This document shows, piece by piece, positions 1 through 7,864 of a stretch of 64,000 nucleotides of DNA. Position numbers and translations under genes: made by a program. The stretch is taken from assembly GCF_036245475.1 (NCBI RefSeq), contig NZ_BTPM01000002.1, positions 992,001 through 1,056,000 on the forward strand, read 5' to 3'. The stretch comes from Vibrio sp. 10N (lineage in GTDB: Bacteria > Pseudomonadota > Gammaproteobacteria > Enterobacterales > Vibrionaceae). The first letter of the stretch is position 1. The number at the start of each line of letters is the position of its first letter. The notes under the pieces were generated by a model, which did no database searches, had not been told where the DNA came from, and saw only the letters and a program-made list of their open reading frames with translations.

Positions 1-82
1 AAACGGGAATATCTATTTGGGTGGTAACACCATTAAACAATGGCCTGACAACCTCAAACTCGGCGGAGCTGTCGCGCGCTAA
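1..82 (+). CDS. C-terminal end of an unidentified protein (partial)
   Basis: Only the last 26 codons are in the window. The open frame starts at base 2, reads ...NGNIYLGGNTIKQWPDNLK... and stops with TAA at 80-82. A strong hairpin terminator follows at 136-170, which supports a real gene end. I do not recognise the family from this tail. A shadow reading is possible but unlikely given the terminator. Confidence 0.5.
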   Translation, partial: NGNIYLGGNTIKQWPDNLKLGGAVAR

Positions 83-135
83 TTCCCTAAATTGGTTAGC
101 GCTTGAGATAAAGTCGTAAACGTTTCATCAACGAT

Positions 136-170
136 AAAACCGGAACAGTTAGAAAATCTGTTCCGGTTTT
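136..170. terminator. Rho-independent terminator
   Basis: Perfect 13-bp inverted repeat (136-148 with 158-170, arm AAAACCGGAACAG) with a 9-nt loop, ending in TTTT followed by ATTTTA. It closes the partial gene at the window start and insulates the sgrR region. The symmetric A/T ends allow it to act on both strands. Confidence 0.85.
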
Positions 171-224
171 ATTTTACCCGCGCTCTGTAGTCTATGTTCA
201 TCGACAACGAACAGAGAGACAAAC

Positions 225-413
225 ATGGCTTTTTTCAACTATGTTGCAAACTACTTCCAATCCACCTATAAATACGAAACCAAAGACACACTGCTAGGTA
301 AGCTGTTTTACCTGTCTCCAGCGAAGCGTGCTGAACGTCTCAATGAGCTCTTCAACACCGAGGCATTTTGGGGTCTAGAGACAAACAAAGATAACAACAA
401 CCAAATCAAATAA
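225..413 (+). CDS. 62-residue protein upstream of sgrR, SgrT-like candidate
   Basis: ATG start 6-8 nt after a purine-rich GAGAGA ribosome site. The protein is 62 residues, without signal peptide or obvious membrane helix. The gene is 17-26 bp upstream of the sgrR start on the same strand, so the two are probably cotranscribed. Its N-terminal half has the order Phe-x(5)-Tyr-Phe-x-x-Thr, then Leu-x(5)-Leu-Ser-x-x-x-Arg-x-x-x-Leu. This resembles the short enterobacterial SgrT peptide, which inhibits the glucose PTS transporter PtsG and is encoded in the SgrS RNA beside sgrR. The resemblance is by eye and weak over such a short length. If it is not SgrT-like, it is an unknown Vibrio small protein. 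Confidence 0.6.
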   Translation: MAFFNYVANYFQSTYKYETKDTLLGKLFYLSPAKRAERLNELFNTEAFWGLETNKDNNNQIK

Positions 414-439
414 CCGGAACACTTTGTTTAGTGCATAGC

Positions 440-2044
440 ATGATCAACAAGCGAAAACTTGAGCTTTACGAAAATCTATTTAATCAATTGGGACCTGGTG
501 AGCATACTGTTACTGTGCTCACCATCGGGGAGTCAATGAACTGCAGTGAACGCCACGCCCGTACTTTGTTAAAGCAGATGTCAGAGCGCAAATGGCTAAC
601 ATGGACCCCAGCGCGCGGCCGGGGTATGAAGGGGACACTTGTCTGCTTAATGGAACCTTTGGCAGCCTGTTACCAGGAAGTTGAACAGGCAACGAATCAA
701 GGCAAATACGATACGGCTCATAAACTCATTGGCTTTAATAACCGCAATGTTGCCAGTGCGCTCAAGCAATATCTGACACAGGCCACCATCGAAAGTGAAA
801 ATACGATTCATGCCCCGTTTCATAGAAAACTGACCTGGTTACATCCGCATCACGCTATGGAGCGAACCGAACGCCATCTAATTCATGAAATATTCCAAAC
901 GTTGGTGGTCTCGAAAGACGCAAACATTTGTGGCGAGCTGGCGCATAGCTGGGCTCACTGCGACCACTTTCGCCAATGGACATTTTACTTACGAACCGGC
1001 GCCATTTTTCATGACCAAACACCTCTCACCGCCCTAGACGTTGTGGAAAGCCTGCGAGCACTTTCGGCATCGACCTACTGGAAAGGTCTTTATGATCACA
1101 TTGCGGACATTCATATCGATTCACCGCACCAAATCACGATGACGCTAAACGAGCCTGATCCGCATTTTTTATCGCTACTTTGTCGCTCGGAAGCGGCAAT
1201 CATGCCAAAAGCTCTAGTGCATCGCGCAGAAAGCGCGTACAAGCCAATTGGCTCAGGTCCATTCTCTGTCACGGTCAATTCAGACAAGCTACTACGTCTT
1301 ACTAGACATAGCCAATATTCAGGCAACAGTGCTCTTGTAGAGCATATTGAACTGTGGATTCATGAAGAATGGGCAAAAGATAAAAAATGCGCTGAGAACT
1401 TTTTCTTTCTTAACGATGAAGAAGAAACCTACAAAGTGTCAACGGCCGATATTGGTTATTTCTTTTTATTGTTGAACCACACTGAACTGCAAAAGCCAAC
1501 CATCAAACGTCAGCTAGAGTCGCTGTTTTCCAGCGACCACGCTTCATCACTGGCTATCTCACTGCCGGTAAACTTCAGTTTTGAGAACAACAACGAAAAT
1601 CGTACCTTCGCTAACAAGCTCATGCAGGGACTCGCCCTTGGCGGCTCAAAAGGACACGGCACCCAAGTGATCTATGGACATCCAGCTGCCAATCAAGACC
1701 TATCTATTGGAGGTATTCGCTTAGAAGGCGATCGTGCGACCAGCTTGTTCGCCTTTTTTAAACTCTATCCTTATTGGAACAAGAACCTAACTTGGAAACA
1801 ACAAGATAAACTGCGTCACACGTTGGCATCTGCTCGCCAGTCAATAAACCGCATTGAGAGGGAGCGGCTCTTAGATGACCTACTCGTTTGGTTATATCAA
1901 GACAACGTACTGGCGATCATTAAATCCGAAGACTTAACACTCACCATTCCAACCCGAATAGGCGGCGTAGACATTAACTCCATCGGTTGGTGTGACTTCG
2001 CAAAGCTTTGGATACAGCAAAAAACACGCTCCATTAACCTTTGA
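440..2044 (+). CDS. sgrR: SgrR-family transcriptional regulator
   Basis: Regulator of the glucose-phosphate stress response in enterobacteria. About 534 residues. An N-terminal winged-helix region (about residues 8-60, with CSERHARTLLKQMSERKWLT and GRG) is followed by a periplasmic-binding-protein-like domain of the SBP_bac_5 type (about 150-430), the standard SgrR architecture and length. ATG at 440 is preferred; a GTG at 431 is an in-frame alternative, and neither has a strong Shine-Dalgarno. In E. coli sgrR is divergent from sgrS/sgrT; here a 62-codon gene lies directly upstream on the same strand. It converges on the LysR gene with only 20 bp between stops. Confidence 0.85.
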   Translation: MINKRKLELYENLFNQLGPGEHTVTVLTIGESMNCSERHARTLLKQMSERKWLTWTPARGRGMKGTLVCLMEPLAACYQEVEQATNQGKYDTAHKLIGFNNRNVASALKQYLTQATIESENTIHAPFHRKLTWLHPHHAMERTERHLIHEIFQTLVVSKDANICGELAHSWAHCDHFRQWTFYLRTGAIFHDQTPLTALDVVESLRALSASTYWKGLYDHIADIHIDSPHQITMTLNEPDPHFLSLLCRSEAAIMPKALVHRAESAYKPIGSGPFSVTVNSDKLLRLTRHSQYSGNSALVEHIELWIHEEWAKDKKCAENFFFLNDEEETYKVSTADIGYFFLLLNHTELQKPTIKRQLESLFSSDHASSLAISLPVNFSFENNNENRTFANKLMQGLALGGSKGHGTQVIYGHPAANQDLSIGGIRLEGDRATSLFAFFKLYPYWNKNLTWKQQDKLRHTLASARQSINRIERERLLDDLLVWLYQDNVLAIIKSEDLTLTIPTRIGGVDINSIGWCDFAKLWIQQKTRSINL

Positions 2045-2064
2045 AGCATGTTTCCCCGACTTGC

Positions 2065-2964
2065 TTAAAAGTAATGGGAAATCGCTAAATACCGAGCACG
2101 GATATGCTCTATCAACAATCGTACTTTGTTTGGTGGCTTGCGTGAAAATGGGTATACCGCATAGATGCCGAGTCGCTTACCAACTTGATCGGGAAAAATA
2201 TCCACCAGCTGACCATCACGAATATCGTGGTACACCAGGCATCTCGGCACATACGCAATTCCGTGTCCCCCCAGTGCCGCTTTACGCAGTGCGCCAGCAT
2301 TGTCGGTAGAAAAAGATCCTGAGACGCGCACAATGTAGTGCCCCTTACGTCCCATAAACTCCCACTCCGATGCCCCTGTTGTCTGATATGCGTACTGTAG
2401 ACAGTTATGCTCGGTCAGATCTTCTGGCTCAAGGGGTTTTCGGTTCTTAGCGATATAGGAAGGCGATGCACAGACGACCCATTGAGAATCTAAAATATGA
2501 CGAGCAATGAGACTCGAATCCTCAAGATAGCCAGTACGGATTACTAAGTCATAACCGCCATCGACCAGATTAACAAAACGATTATCCAAAGACATATCAA
2601 CGGTGAGTCCTGGGTGCATATTACAAAACTCGGCCACCGCATCGGCTAAAATAAGATCACCGGAAATCGTGGGTACCGACATTTTGATATGGCCGGTCAC
2701 GTTTTCCCCAAAACCCGATACCGACGCCATCGCCTCCTGGGTGGCATGCTTCACATTTTTGGCACCATGGACTAACGCCTTACCCGCCTCCGTCAGAGTC
2801 AATTTGCGCGTTGTTCGATATAATAATTGAACGCCCAACTCTTGCTCCAGCCTAGCTATCCTTTTACTAACTACTGAATTTGTAAGGTTATTTTGTTCAG
2901 CCACTCGGCTAAACGCCCCCATTTCAACCACCTGATAAAACAGGATCAAATCGTCTGCACGCAT
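2065..2964 (-). CDS. LysR-family regulator, likely of the lactate genes
   Basis: 299 residues, the usual LysR length. Residues 1-60 form the winged helix (FYQVVEMGAFSRVAEQNNLT, then SVVSKRIARLEQELGVQLL); residues about 90-290 form the LysR substrate-binding domain. It is divergent from the lactate permease gene, with a 167-bp AT-rich region between them, the usual arrangement for a LysR protein that controls its neighbour. Control of the lactate operon is inferred from position; the effector could be lactate or another acid. It belongs to the common CrgA-like branch of LysR proteins that act on many targets. Confidence 0.85.
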   Translation of the reverse strand: MRADDLILFYQVVEMGAFSRVAEQNNLTNSVVSKRIARLEQELGVQLLYRTTRKLTLTEAGKALVHGAKNVKHATQEAMASVSGFGENVTGHIKMSVPTISGDLILADAVAEFCNMHPGLTVDMSLDNRFVNLVDGGYDLVIRTGYLEDSSLIARHILDSQWVVCASPSYIAKNRKPLEPEDLTEHNCLQYAYQTTGASEWEFMGRKGHYIVRVSGSFSTDNAGALRKAALGGHGIAYVPRCLVYHDIRDGQLVDIFPDQVGKRLGIYAVYPFSRKPPNKVRLLIEHIRARYLAISHYF

Positions 2965-3131
2965 AGTTTTATGTCATTTTTGGAAATAATCATTTTCATT
3001 ATTTCTCTATATCATCAAAAAATAAAGGGATAAATTCACCCCACCTTAACAACCCTATTACAAAAATAATAAGCACGACACGGCTGACTCATTCAATACC
3101 AAGAGTCGGCCAAGACAAAAGGAAGTCGCTA

Positions 3132-4823
3132 ATGTCTGAAACTTTGCTTGCCCTTGTTGCCTTTTCTCCCATTGTGGTTGCTGCCATACTTCTGGTGGGA
3201 TTGAACTGGCCAGCCAAAAAAGCCATGCCCGTTGCGTTTGGCCTAACTGTAGTCATCGCCCTATTTACGTGGGACATGTCCGTTACACGTGTTTTAGCAT
3301 CCATTTTCCAAGGGTTCGGCATCACCGTTGCCGTGCTTTGGATTGTGTTTGGCGCCATCTTCTTGCTAAACACACTGAAACACACTGGTGCTATTACAAC
3401 GATTCGTAATGGCTTTACCGATATATCACCTGACCGCCGCGTTCAGGCCATCATCATCGCTTGGTGTTTCGGGTCCTTCATCGAAGGCGCATCTGGATTT
3501 GGTACGCCTGCTGCAATAGCAGCACCTCTATTGGTCGCAATTGGATTTCCTGCTCTTGCCGCAGTGTTAATGGGTATGATGATTCAATCGACTCCCGTCT
3601 CTTTTGGGGCAGTTGGCACACCAATCATCGTTGGTGTGAATAAGGGACTAGATACGCATAACATTAGTGAGTCACTGGTTTCCCAAGGTGCGTCATGGGA
3701 TCTCTACCTTCAGCAAATCACCGCTAACGTTGCCATTATTCATGCCTGTGTGGGTACGCTGATGCCAGTTCTGATGGCAATGATGCTAACTCGCTTTTTT
3801 GGCAAAAACCGCAGTTGGACTGAAGGTCTAGATATCCTGCCTTTCGCGCTCTTTGCGGGTGTTGCGTTTACTGTCCCTTACGCATTAACAGGCGTTCTAC
3901 TAGGTCCTGAGTTCCCATCACTAATTGGTGGTCTGGTTGGCCTTGCGATCGTCGTCAGTGCAGCCAAACGTGGCTTTCTAGTTCCTAAATCCAAGTGGGA
4001 TTTTGAAAGCGAAGATAAGTGGCCGACAGAATGGCTTGGCTCACTCAAAATGGATCTTAAACAAAATGCTGGAAAACCGATGTCAATGGCGGTGGCATGG
4101 TTACCGTACGTTCTTCTAGCAGTTATCCTTGTTGCAAGCCGCGTGAGTAGCGAGTTTAAGGGCTTCCTAACCAGTGTGAGCTTGTCGTTTAGCAATATTC
4201 TTGGTGAAACGGGTATTAGCACGGCTATTCAACCGCTGTATCTACCGGGCGGGATCTTAGTCTTCGTTGCTCTACTGGCTGTCATGATTCAATCACGCTC
4301 TGCGAAACCACTAATGGCCGCGTTTGGTGAGTCGAGTAAAACGCTGATTGGTGCTGGCTTTGTTCTTGTCTTTACCATTCCTATGGTTCGTATCTTCATT
4401 AACTCGGGTGTAAACGGTGCTGATCTCGCAAGTATGCCAGTCACCACCGCCAACTTTGCCTCTGCTTTAGTCGGAGAAGCGTTCCCTGCTTTGAGTGCCA
4501 CTATTGGCGCACTCGGTGCCTTTATCGCTGGCTCGAACACCGTTTCGAACATGATGTTTAGTCAGTTCCAGTTTGAAGTGGCGCAAACGCTCACAATCTC
4601 AACGACCGCCGTGATCGCCTTACAAGCCGTTGGTGCGGCTGCAGGTAACATGATTGCCATCCACAACGTGGTCGCGGCCTCTGCCACCGTTGGCTTACTG
4701 GACCGTGAAGGTCTGACATTGAGAAAAACCATTATTCCTACATTCTACTACCTGGTTGTCACTGGCCTTATGGGACTTGCACTGGTGTACGGTTTCCATG
4801 TTACCGATGCACTCATGAACTGA
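3132..4823 (+). CDS. lldP: L-lactate permease, LctP/LldP family
   Basis: Inner-membrane lactate (glycolate) transporter, probably a proton symporter. 563 residues with a dozen or more hydrophobic segments. The family signature GSFIEGASGFGTPAAI lies at about residues 115-130. AAGGAAGTCGCTA ahead of the ATG gives a good ribosome site. It is first in a block with lldE, lldF, lldG and a D-lactate dehydrogenase, so lactate is the likely substrate. A hairpin terminator with a competing inner stem separates it from lldE, so the permease and enzymes may be expressed in different amounts. Confidence 0.93.
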   Translation: MSETLLALVAFSPIVVAAILLVGLNWPAKKAMPVAFGLTVVIALFTWDMSVTRVLASIFQGFGITVAVLWIVFGAIFLLNTLKHTGAITTIRNGFTDISPDRRVQAIIIAWCFGSFIEGASGFGTPAAIAAPLLVAIGFPALAAVLMGMMIQSTPVSFGAVGTPIIVGVNKGLDTHNISESLVSQGASWDLYLQQITANVAIIHACVGTLMPVLMAMMLTRFFGKNRSWTEGLDILPFALFAGVAFTVPYALTGVLLGPEFPSLIGGLVGLAIVVSAAKRGFLVPKSKWDFESEDKWPTEWLGSLKMDLKQNAGKPMSMAVAWLPYVLLAVILVASRVSSEFKGFLTSVSLSFSNILGETGISTAIQPLYLPGGILVFVALLAVMIQSRSAKPLMAAFGESSKTLIGAGFVLVFTIPMVRIFINSGVNGADLASMPVTTANFASALVGEAFPALSATIGALGAFIAGSNTVSNMMFSQFQFEVAQTLTISTTAVIALQAVGAAAGNMIAIHNVVAASATVGLLDREGLTLRKTIIPTFYYLVVTGLMGLALVYGFHVTDALMN

Positions 4824-4840
4824 TTAGGTTTTAGTCAAAG

Positions 4841-4903
4841 GCGCACTTGCCGACTGTCGGCAAAGTTGTGAAACACTTCAAGAAGGTAAGTGCGCTTATT
4901 TTT
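4841..4903 (+). terminator. Intercistronic terminator with alternative inner hairpin
   Basis: Arms GCGCACTTGCC (4841-4851) and GGTAAGTGCGC (4885-4895) pair over 11 bp with one G-U, followed by TTATTTTT. Inside the loop a second hairpin, TTGCCGA-CTG-TCGGCAA (4847-4863), uses part of the first arm, so the two folds compete. It lies between lldP and lldE in an operon-like block. Confidence 0.65.
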
Positions 4904-4972
4904 CATAACCTTACAACTAGTCTATATAAAAATATGAACCCATAAAAACGGGTCTAGTGCTGGAGCAATACA

Positions 4973-5731
4973 ATGCGAATCTATCCCTCAAAACCGAACA
5001 AAGTCTACTTCTATGCCACCTGCTTAGTAGACGTATTTGACCCTGAAGCAGGCTTAGATGCTATGACCCTCTTAAAACAGCAAGGCATCGAGGTTGAGTT
5101 TGTTGAAAAACAGACCTGTTGCGGACAACCTGCCTACACATCAGGCTATGAATCAGAAGCCAAACAAGTCGCGCAGAGCCAAATGGATCTGTTTCCTGAA
5201 GAGTACCCGATTATTGTATTGTCCGGTTCGTGTGGTGGCATGATGCATCACCATTATCGCCGCCTATTTAAAGGCGATAACAATCAAGCTCAAGTTGATA
5301 AGTTCTGTGACCGTGTATTTGAACTTACCGAATTTCTCGTCAACGTCTGTCGCGTCAAGCTCAACGACAAAGGCCAGCCGACAAGCGTTGTTATGCACAC
5401 CTCTTGCGCAGCAAGGCGTGAAATGAACGTCCACGTCACAGCTACAGAGCTACTAAGCCAACTCTCCAATGTCGAGCTTCGTATGCAAGACTATGAAAGC
5501 GAATGTTGTGGCTTTGGCGGTAGTTTCTCTGTACGTCACCCGAATATCTCCGAAGCCATGGTGAAAGACAAAACTCACCATATCGAAGCGACCCAATCCG
5601 ATACACTGGTAAGCGCCGACTGGGGATGCCTTCTCAACATCAATGGTGCGTTTGAATACCAAGGCAAACCCATCAAAGGGCGTCACCTAGCTTCATTTCT
5701 TCTTGAGAGAACACAGGAGAATGCACAATGA
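4973..5731 (+). CDS. lldE: L-lactate utilisation protein LldE (LutA family, CCG domains)
   Basis: Cytoplasmic Fe-S subunit of the three-part LldEFG (LutABC) L-lactate oxidising complex. 252 residues, with the two cysteine-rich CCG motifs of the family: TCCGQPAYTSG near residue 47 and ECCGFGGSFSV near residue 180. GGAG 12 nt upstream supports the ATG. Its TGA overlaps the ATG of lldF (ATGA), indicating translational coupling. Good match to the family in length and motifs. Confidence 0.92.
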   Translation: MRIYPSKPNKVYFYATCLVDVFDPEAGLDAMTLLKQQGIEVEFVEKQTCCGQPAYTSGYESEAKQVAQSQMDLFPEEYPIIVLSGSCGGMMHHHYRRLFKGDNNQAQVDKFCDRVFELTEFLVNVCRVKLNDKGQPTSVVMHTSCAARREMNVHVTATELLSQLSNVELRMQDYESECCGFGGSFSVRHPNISEAMVKDKTHHIEATQSDTLVSADWGCLLNINGAFEYQGKPIKGRHLASFLLERTQENAQ

Positions 5732-7164
5732 GTCAAACTCCTGAACAGTTCCACCAGCTCGCCAAAAATGCACTGGGTGATAAACAGCTAAGAGCCAACT
5801 TTCGTGGTGCGATGGATTATCTGCGCGATAAGCGTAAGGCAGCGTTTAGTGACGTAGAGGAAGAGAAGCAAATAAGAGATCTAGCCGAATCCATTCGCCA
5901 ACGCTGCCTTAGTAAGCTTCCTGAACTTCTAGAGCAATTAGAGTTCAATTGCTACAAAAATGGCATTCAAGTTCATTGGGCAGAAAACCCAGAACAAGCG
6001 AATGCCATCATTGCTGCTATCGCGAATGAGCACGATGCCAAGCAAATCATCAAAGGCAAATCCATGGTGAGCGAAGAGATCGAGATGAACCACGAGATGG
6101 CGAAACTCGGTATTGAATGCTTAGAGAGTGATATGGGCGAATACATCGTTCAACTCGATGGCGACAAACCTTCTCACATCATCATGCCAGCGATTCACAA
6201 GAACAAGCAGGAAGTGAGCGACACCTTTGAGCAGCACCTTGATGGATTCAAACCAACGACAGACGTAGACAGCCTGATTCAAACAGGTCGCACTCGCCTA
6301 AGACAAAAGTTCTTTGAAGCTGATATTGGTTTATCCGGTGTCAACTTTGCCGTTGCAGAAACAGGCACGCTTTGTCTTGTAGAAAACGAAGGCAACGGAC
6401 GCATGTCAACAACGGTGCCAAACGTGCACATTGCCATCACTGGTATCGAGAAAGTCGTTGAGTTTTTGTCTGATGTCCCTCCGCTATACAGTGCGCTAAC
6501 TCGCTCAGCGACAGGGCAAGCCATCACCACTTACTTCAACATGATCACCTCTCCTCGTAAAAACGGCGAAAAAGACGGCCCGCAGGAAGTACATCTCATT
6601 CTGCTCGATAACGGACGCAGTCAAGCCTACCGCGATGAAGAGCTTCGTAAGACTCTACAGTGTATTCGCTGCGGCGCGTGCATGAACCACTGCCCGGTCT
6701 ACACCAAAATTGGCGGTCATGCTTACGGCACGGTTTACCCGGGTCCGATTGGCAAAATCATCTCCCCTCATTTGCTGGGTATGGATAAAACCAAAGATCT
6801 TGTTACCGCTTCCAGTCTCTGCGGCGCCTGTGGCGAAGTCTGCCCTGTAAGAATACCGATCCCAGATATGTTGCTTCGCCTACGTAAAGAAGCCAAAAAC
6901 AAAGCGGAAAAAGAGACGCCACCACTAAAAGGGCAAAATGCCGCCAGCAGTGGCCTTGAAACCGCCGCAATGAAAGGCTTTGCATTCGCCGCTAGCAATC
7001 CGAGCTTGTATCACACTGGTACGTACATGGCGACCAAGTTGCAAAACCTTATCCCGAATAAACTCGGCGCTTGGACACAATGTCGAACCAGTCCAAAGCC
7101 CGCTAAGCAAACCCTACACCAGATCATGGCAGAACGAAGTAAAGCCAATAGCGATAAGCAGTAA
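5728..7164 (+). CDS. lldF: L-lactate utilisation iron-sulfur protein LldF (LutB)
   Basis: 478 residues. The N-terminal two thirds form the LUD domain shared with LutC; near residue 310-370 are two 4Fe-4S clusters of ferredoxin type, CIRCGACMNHCPVY and CGACGEVCPV. It passes electrons from L-lactate oxidation to the respiratory chain together with LldE and LldG. The start overlaps the lldE stop, and the gene is followed after 13 bp by lldG. Confidence 0.93.
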   Translation: MSQTPEQFHQLAKNALGDKQLRANFRGAMDYLRDKRKAAFSDVEEEKQIRDLAESIRQRCLSKLPELLEQLEFNCYKNGIQVHWAENPEQANAIIAAIANEHDAKQIIKGKSMVSEEIEMNHEMAKLGIECLESDMGEYIVQLDGDKPSHIIMPAIHKNKQEVSDTFEQHLDGFKPTTDVDSLIQTGRTRLRQKFFEADIGLSGVNFAVAETGTLCLVENEGNGRMSTTVPNVHIAITGIEKVVEFLSDVPPLYSALTRSATGQAITTYFNMITSPRKNGEKDGPQEVHLILLDNGRSQAYRDEELRKTLQCIRCGACMNHCPVYTKIGGHAYGTVYPGPIGKIISPHLLGMDKTKDLVTASSLCGACGEVCPVRIPIPDMLLRLRKEAKNKAEKETPPLKGQNAASSGLETAAMKGFAFAASNPSLYHTGTYMATKLQNLIPNKLGAWTQCRTSPKPAKQTLHQIMAERSKANSDKQ

Positions 7165-7177
7165 CGAGGAGACCAAG

Positions 7178-7843
7178 ATGAACACCAGACTTGCCAAAGA
7201 CAACATTCTTGGCCGACTCAAGCAAGCGAAGCGGAGCCCAAAATCGGCGGAGGAGTTAGCTTTTTTCCCTTGGGGCAGCCATCCAGATATCACTATGGAT
7301 GATAAAGCCGAGCGCTTTGTCGACATGATGAGCGCCAACCATGCCGACGTTCGAACTATTCAACGCTCTGAGCTTACCCAAGCCTTGCGTGATGTAATGG
7401 ACAGTTACGGTTTTAGTCGCGTTGCCATAGGCACTGCAGGCGAGTACATCCGTGATTTCGAAGATGCAGCTCAAGCCAAACAAGTAAAGCCATTCAACCA
7501 GAAGATAGAAGACTGGAAATCTGAGCTTTTTAACGACATTGATGTCGGCATCACCCATACACTCGGCGGCATTGCAGATACAGGCGCATTGGTCCTGTGG
7601 CCAAATGAGCACGAGCCTCGCACCTTATCGTTAGTACCACCAAGCCATATAGCGATCGTGAAAAAGTCAGCGCTGTACGGACACTTTTTGCAAGTGATGC
7701 AAGAAAACAATTGGGATCATTACATGCCGACCAATGCACTTTTAATTTCTGGTCCATCAAAAACCGCCGATATTCAACAAACGCTCGCCTACGGTGCCCA
7801 TGGCCCGAGTCAGTTGATCGTACTGTTATTGGAAGACGAATAA
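7178..7843 (+). CDS. lldG: L-lactate utilisation protein LldG (LutC)
   Basis: Third subunit of the L-lactate oxidising complex, LUD (DUF162) domain. The frame is open from 6980, but that stretch overlaps lldF; the ATG at 7178 is preceded by ACGAGGAGACCAAG, a strong ribosome site, and gives 221 residues, normal for LutC. The conserved GGIADTGALVLWP is near residue 130 and a Pro-Ser-His stretch follows. It lies 13 bp after lldF and 21 bp before the D-lactate dehydrogenase gene. Confidence 0.9.
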   Translation: MNTRLAKDNILGRLKQAKRSPKSAEELAFFPWGSHPDITMDDKAERFVDMMSANHADVRTIQRSELTQALRDVMDSYGFSRVAIGTAGEYIRDFEDAAQAKQVKPFNQKIEDWKSELFNDIDVGITHTLGGIADTGALVLWPNEHEPRTLSLVPPSHIAIVKKSALYGHFLQVMQENNWDHYMPTNALLISGPSKTADIQQTLAYGAHGPSQLIVLLLEDE

Positions 7844-7864
7844 GAACGTATAAAGGACACCAAG

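Noticed and set aside
193..198. TATGTT as -10 element for the 62-residue ORF
   Set aside because: The nearest -35-like hexamer is only 14 nt away; the promoter is not clear.
1992..2309. 105-residue plus-strand ORF after sgrR
   Set aside because: It overlaps the sgrR end and runs antisense to the LysR gene.
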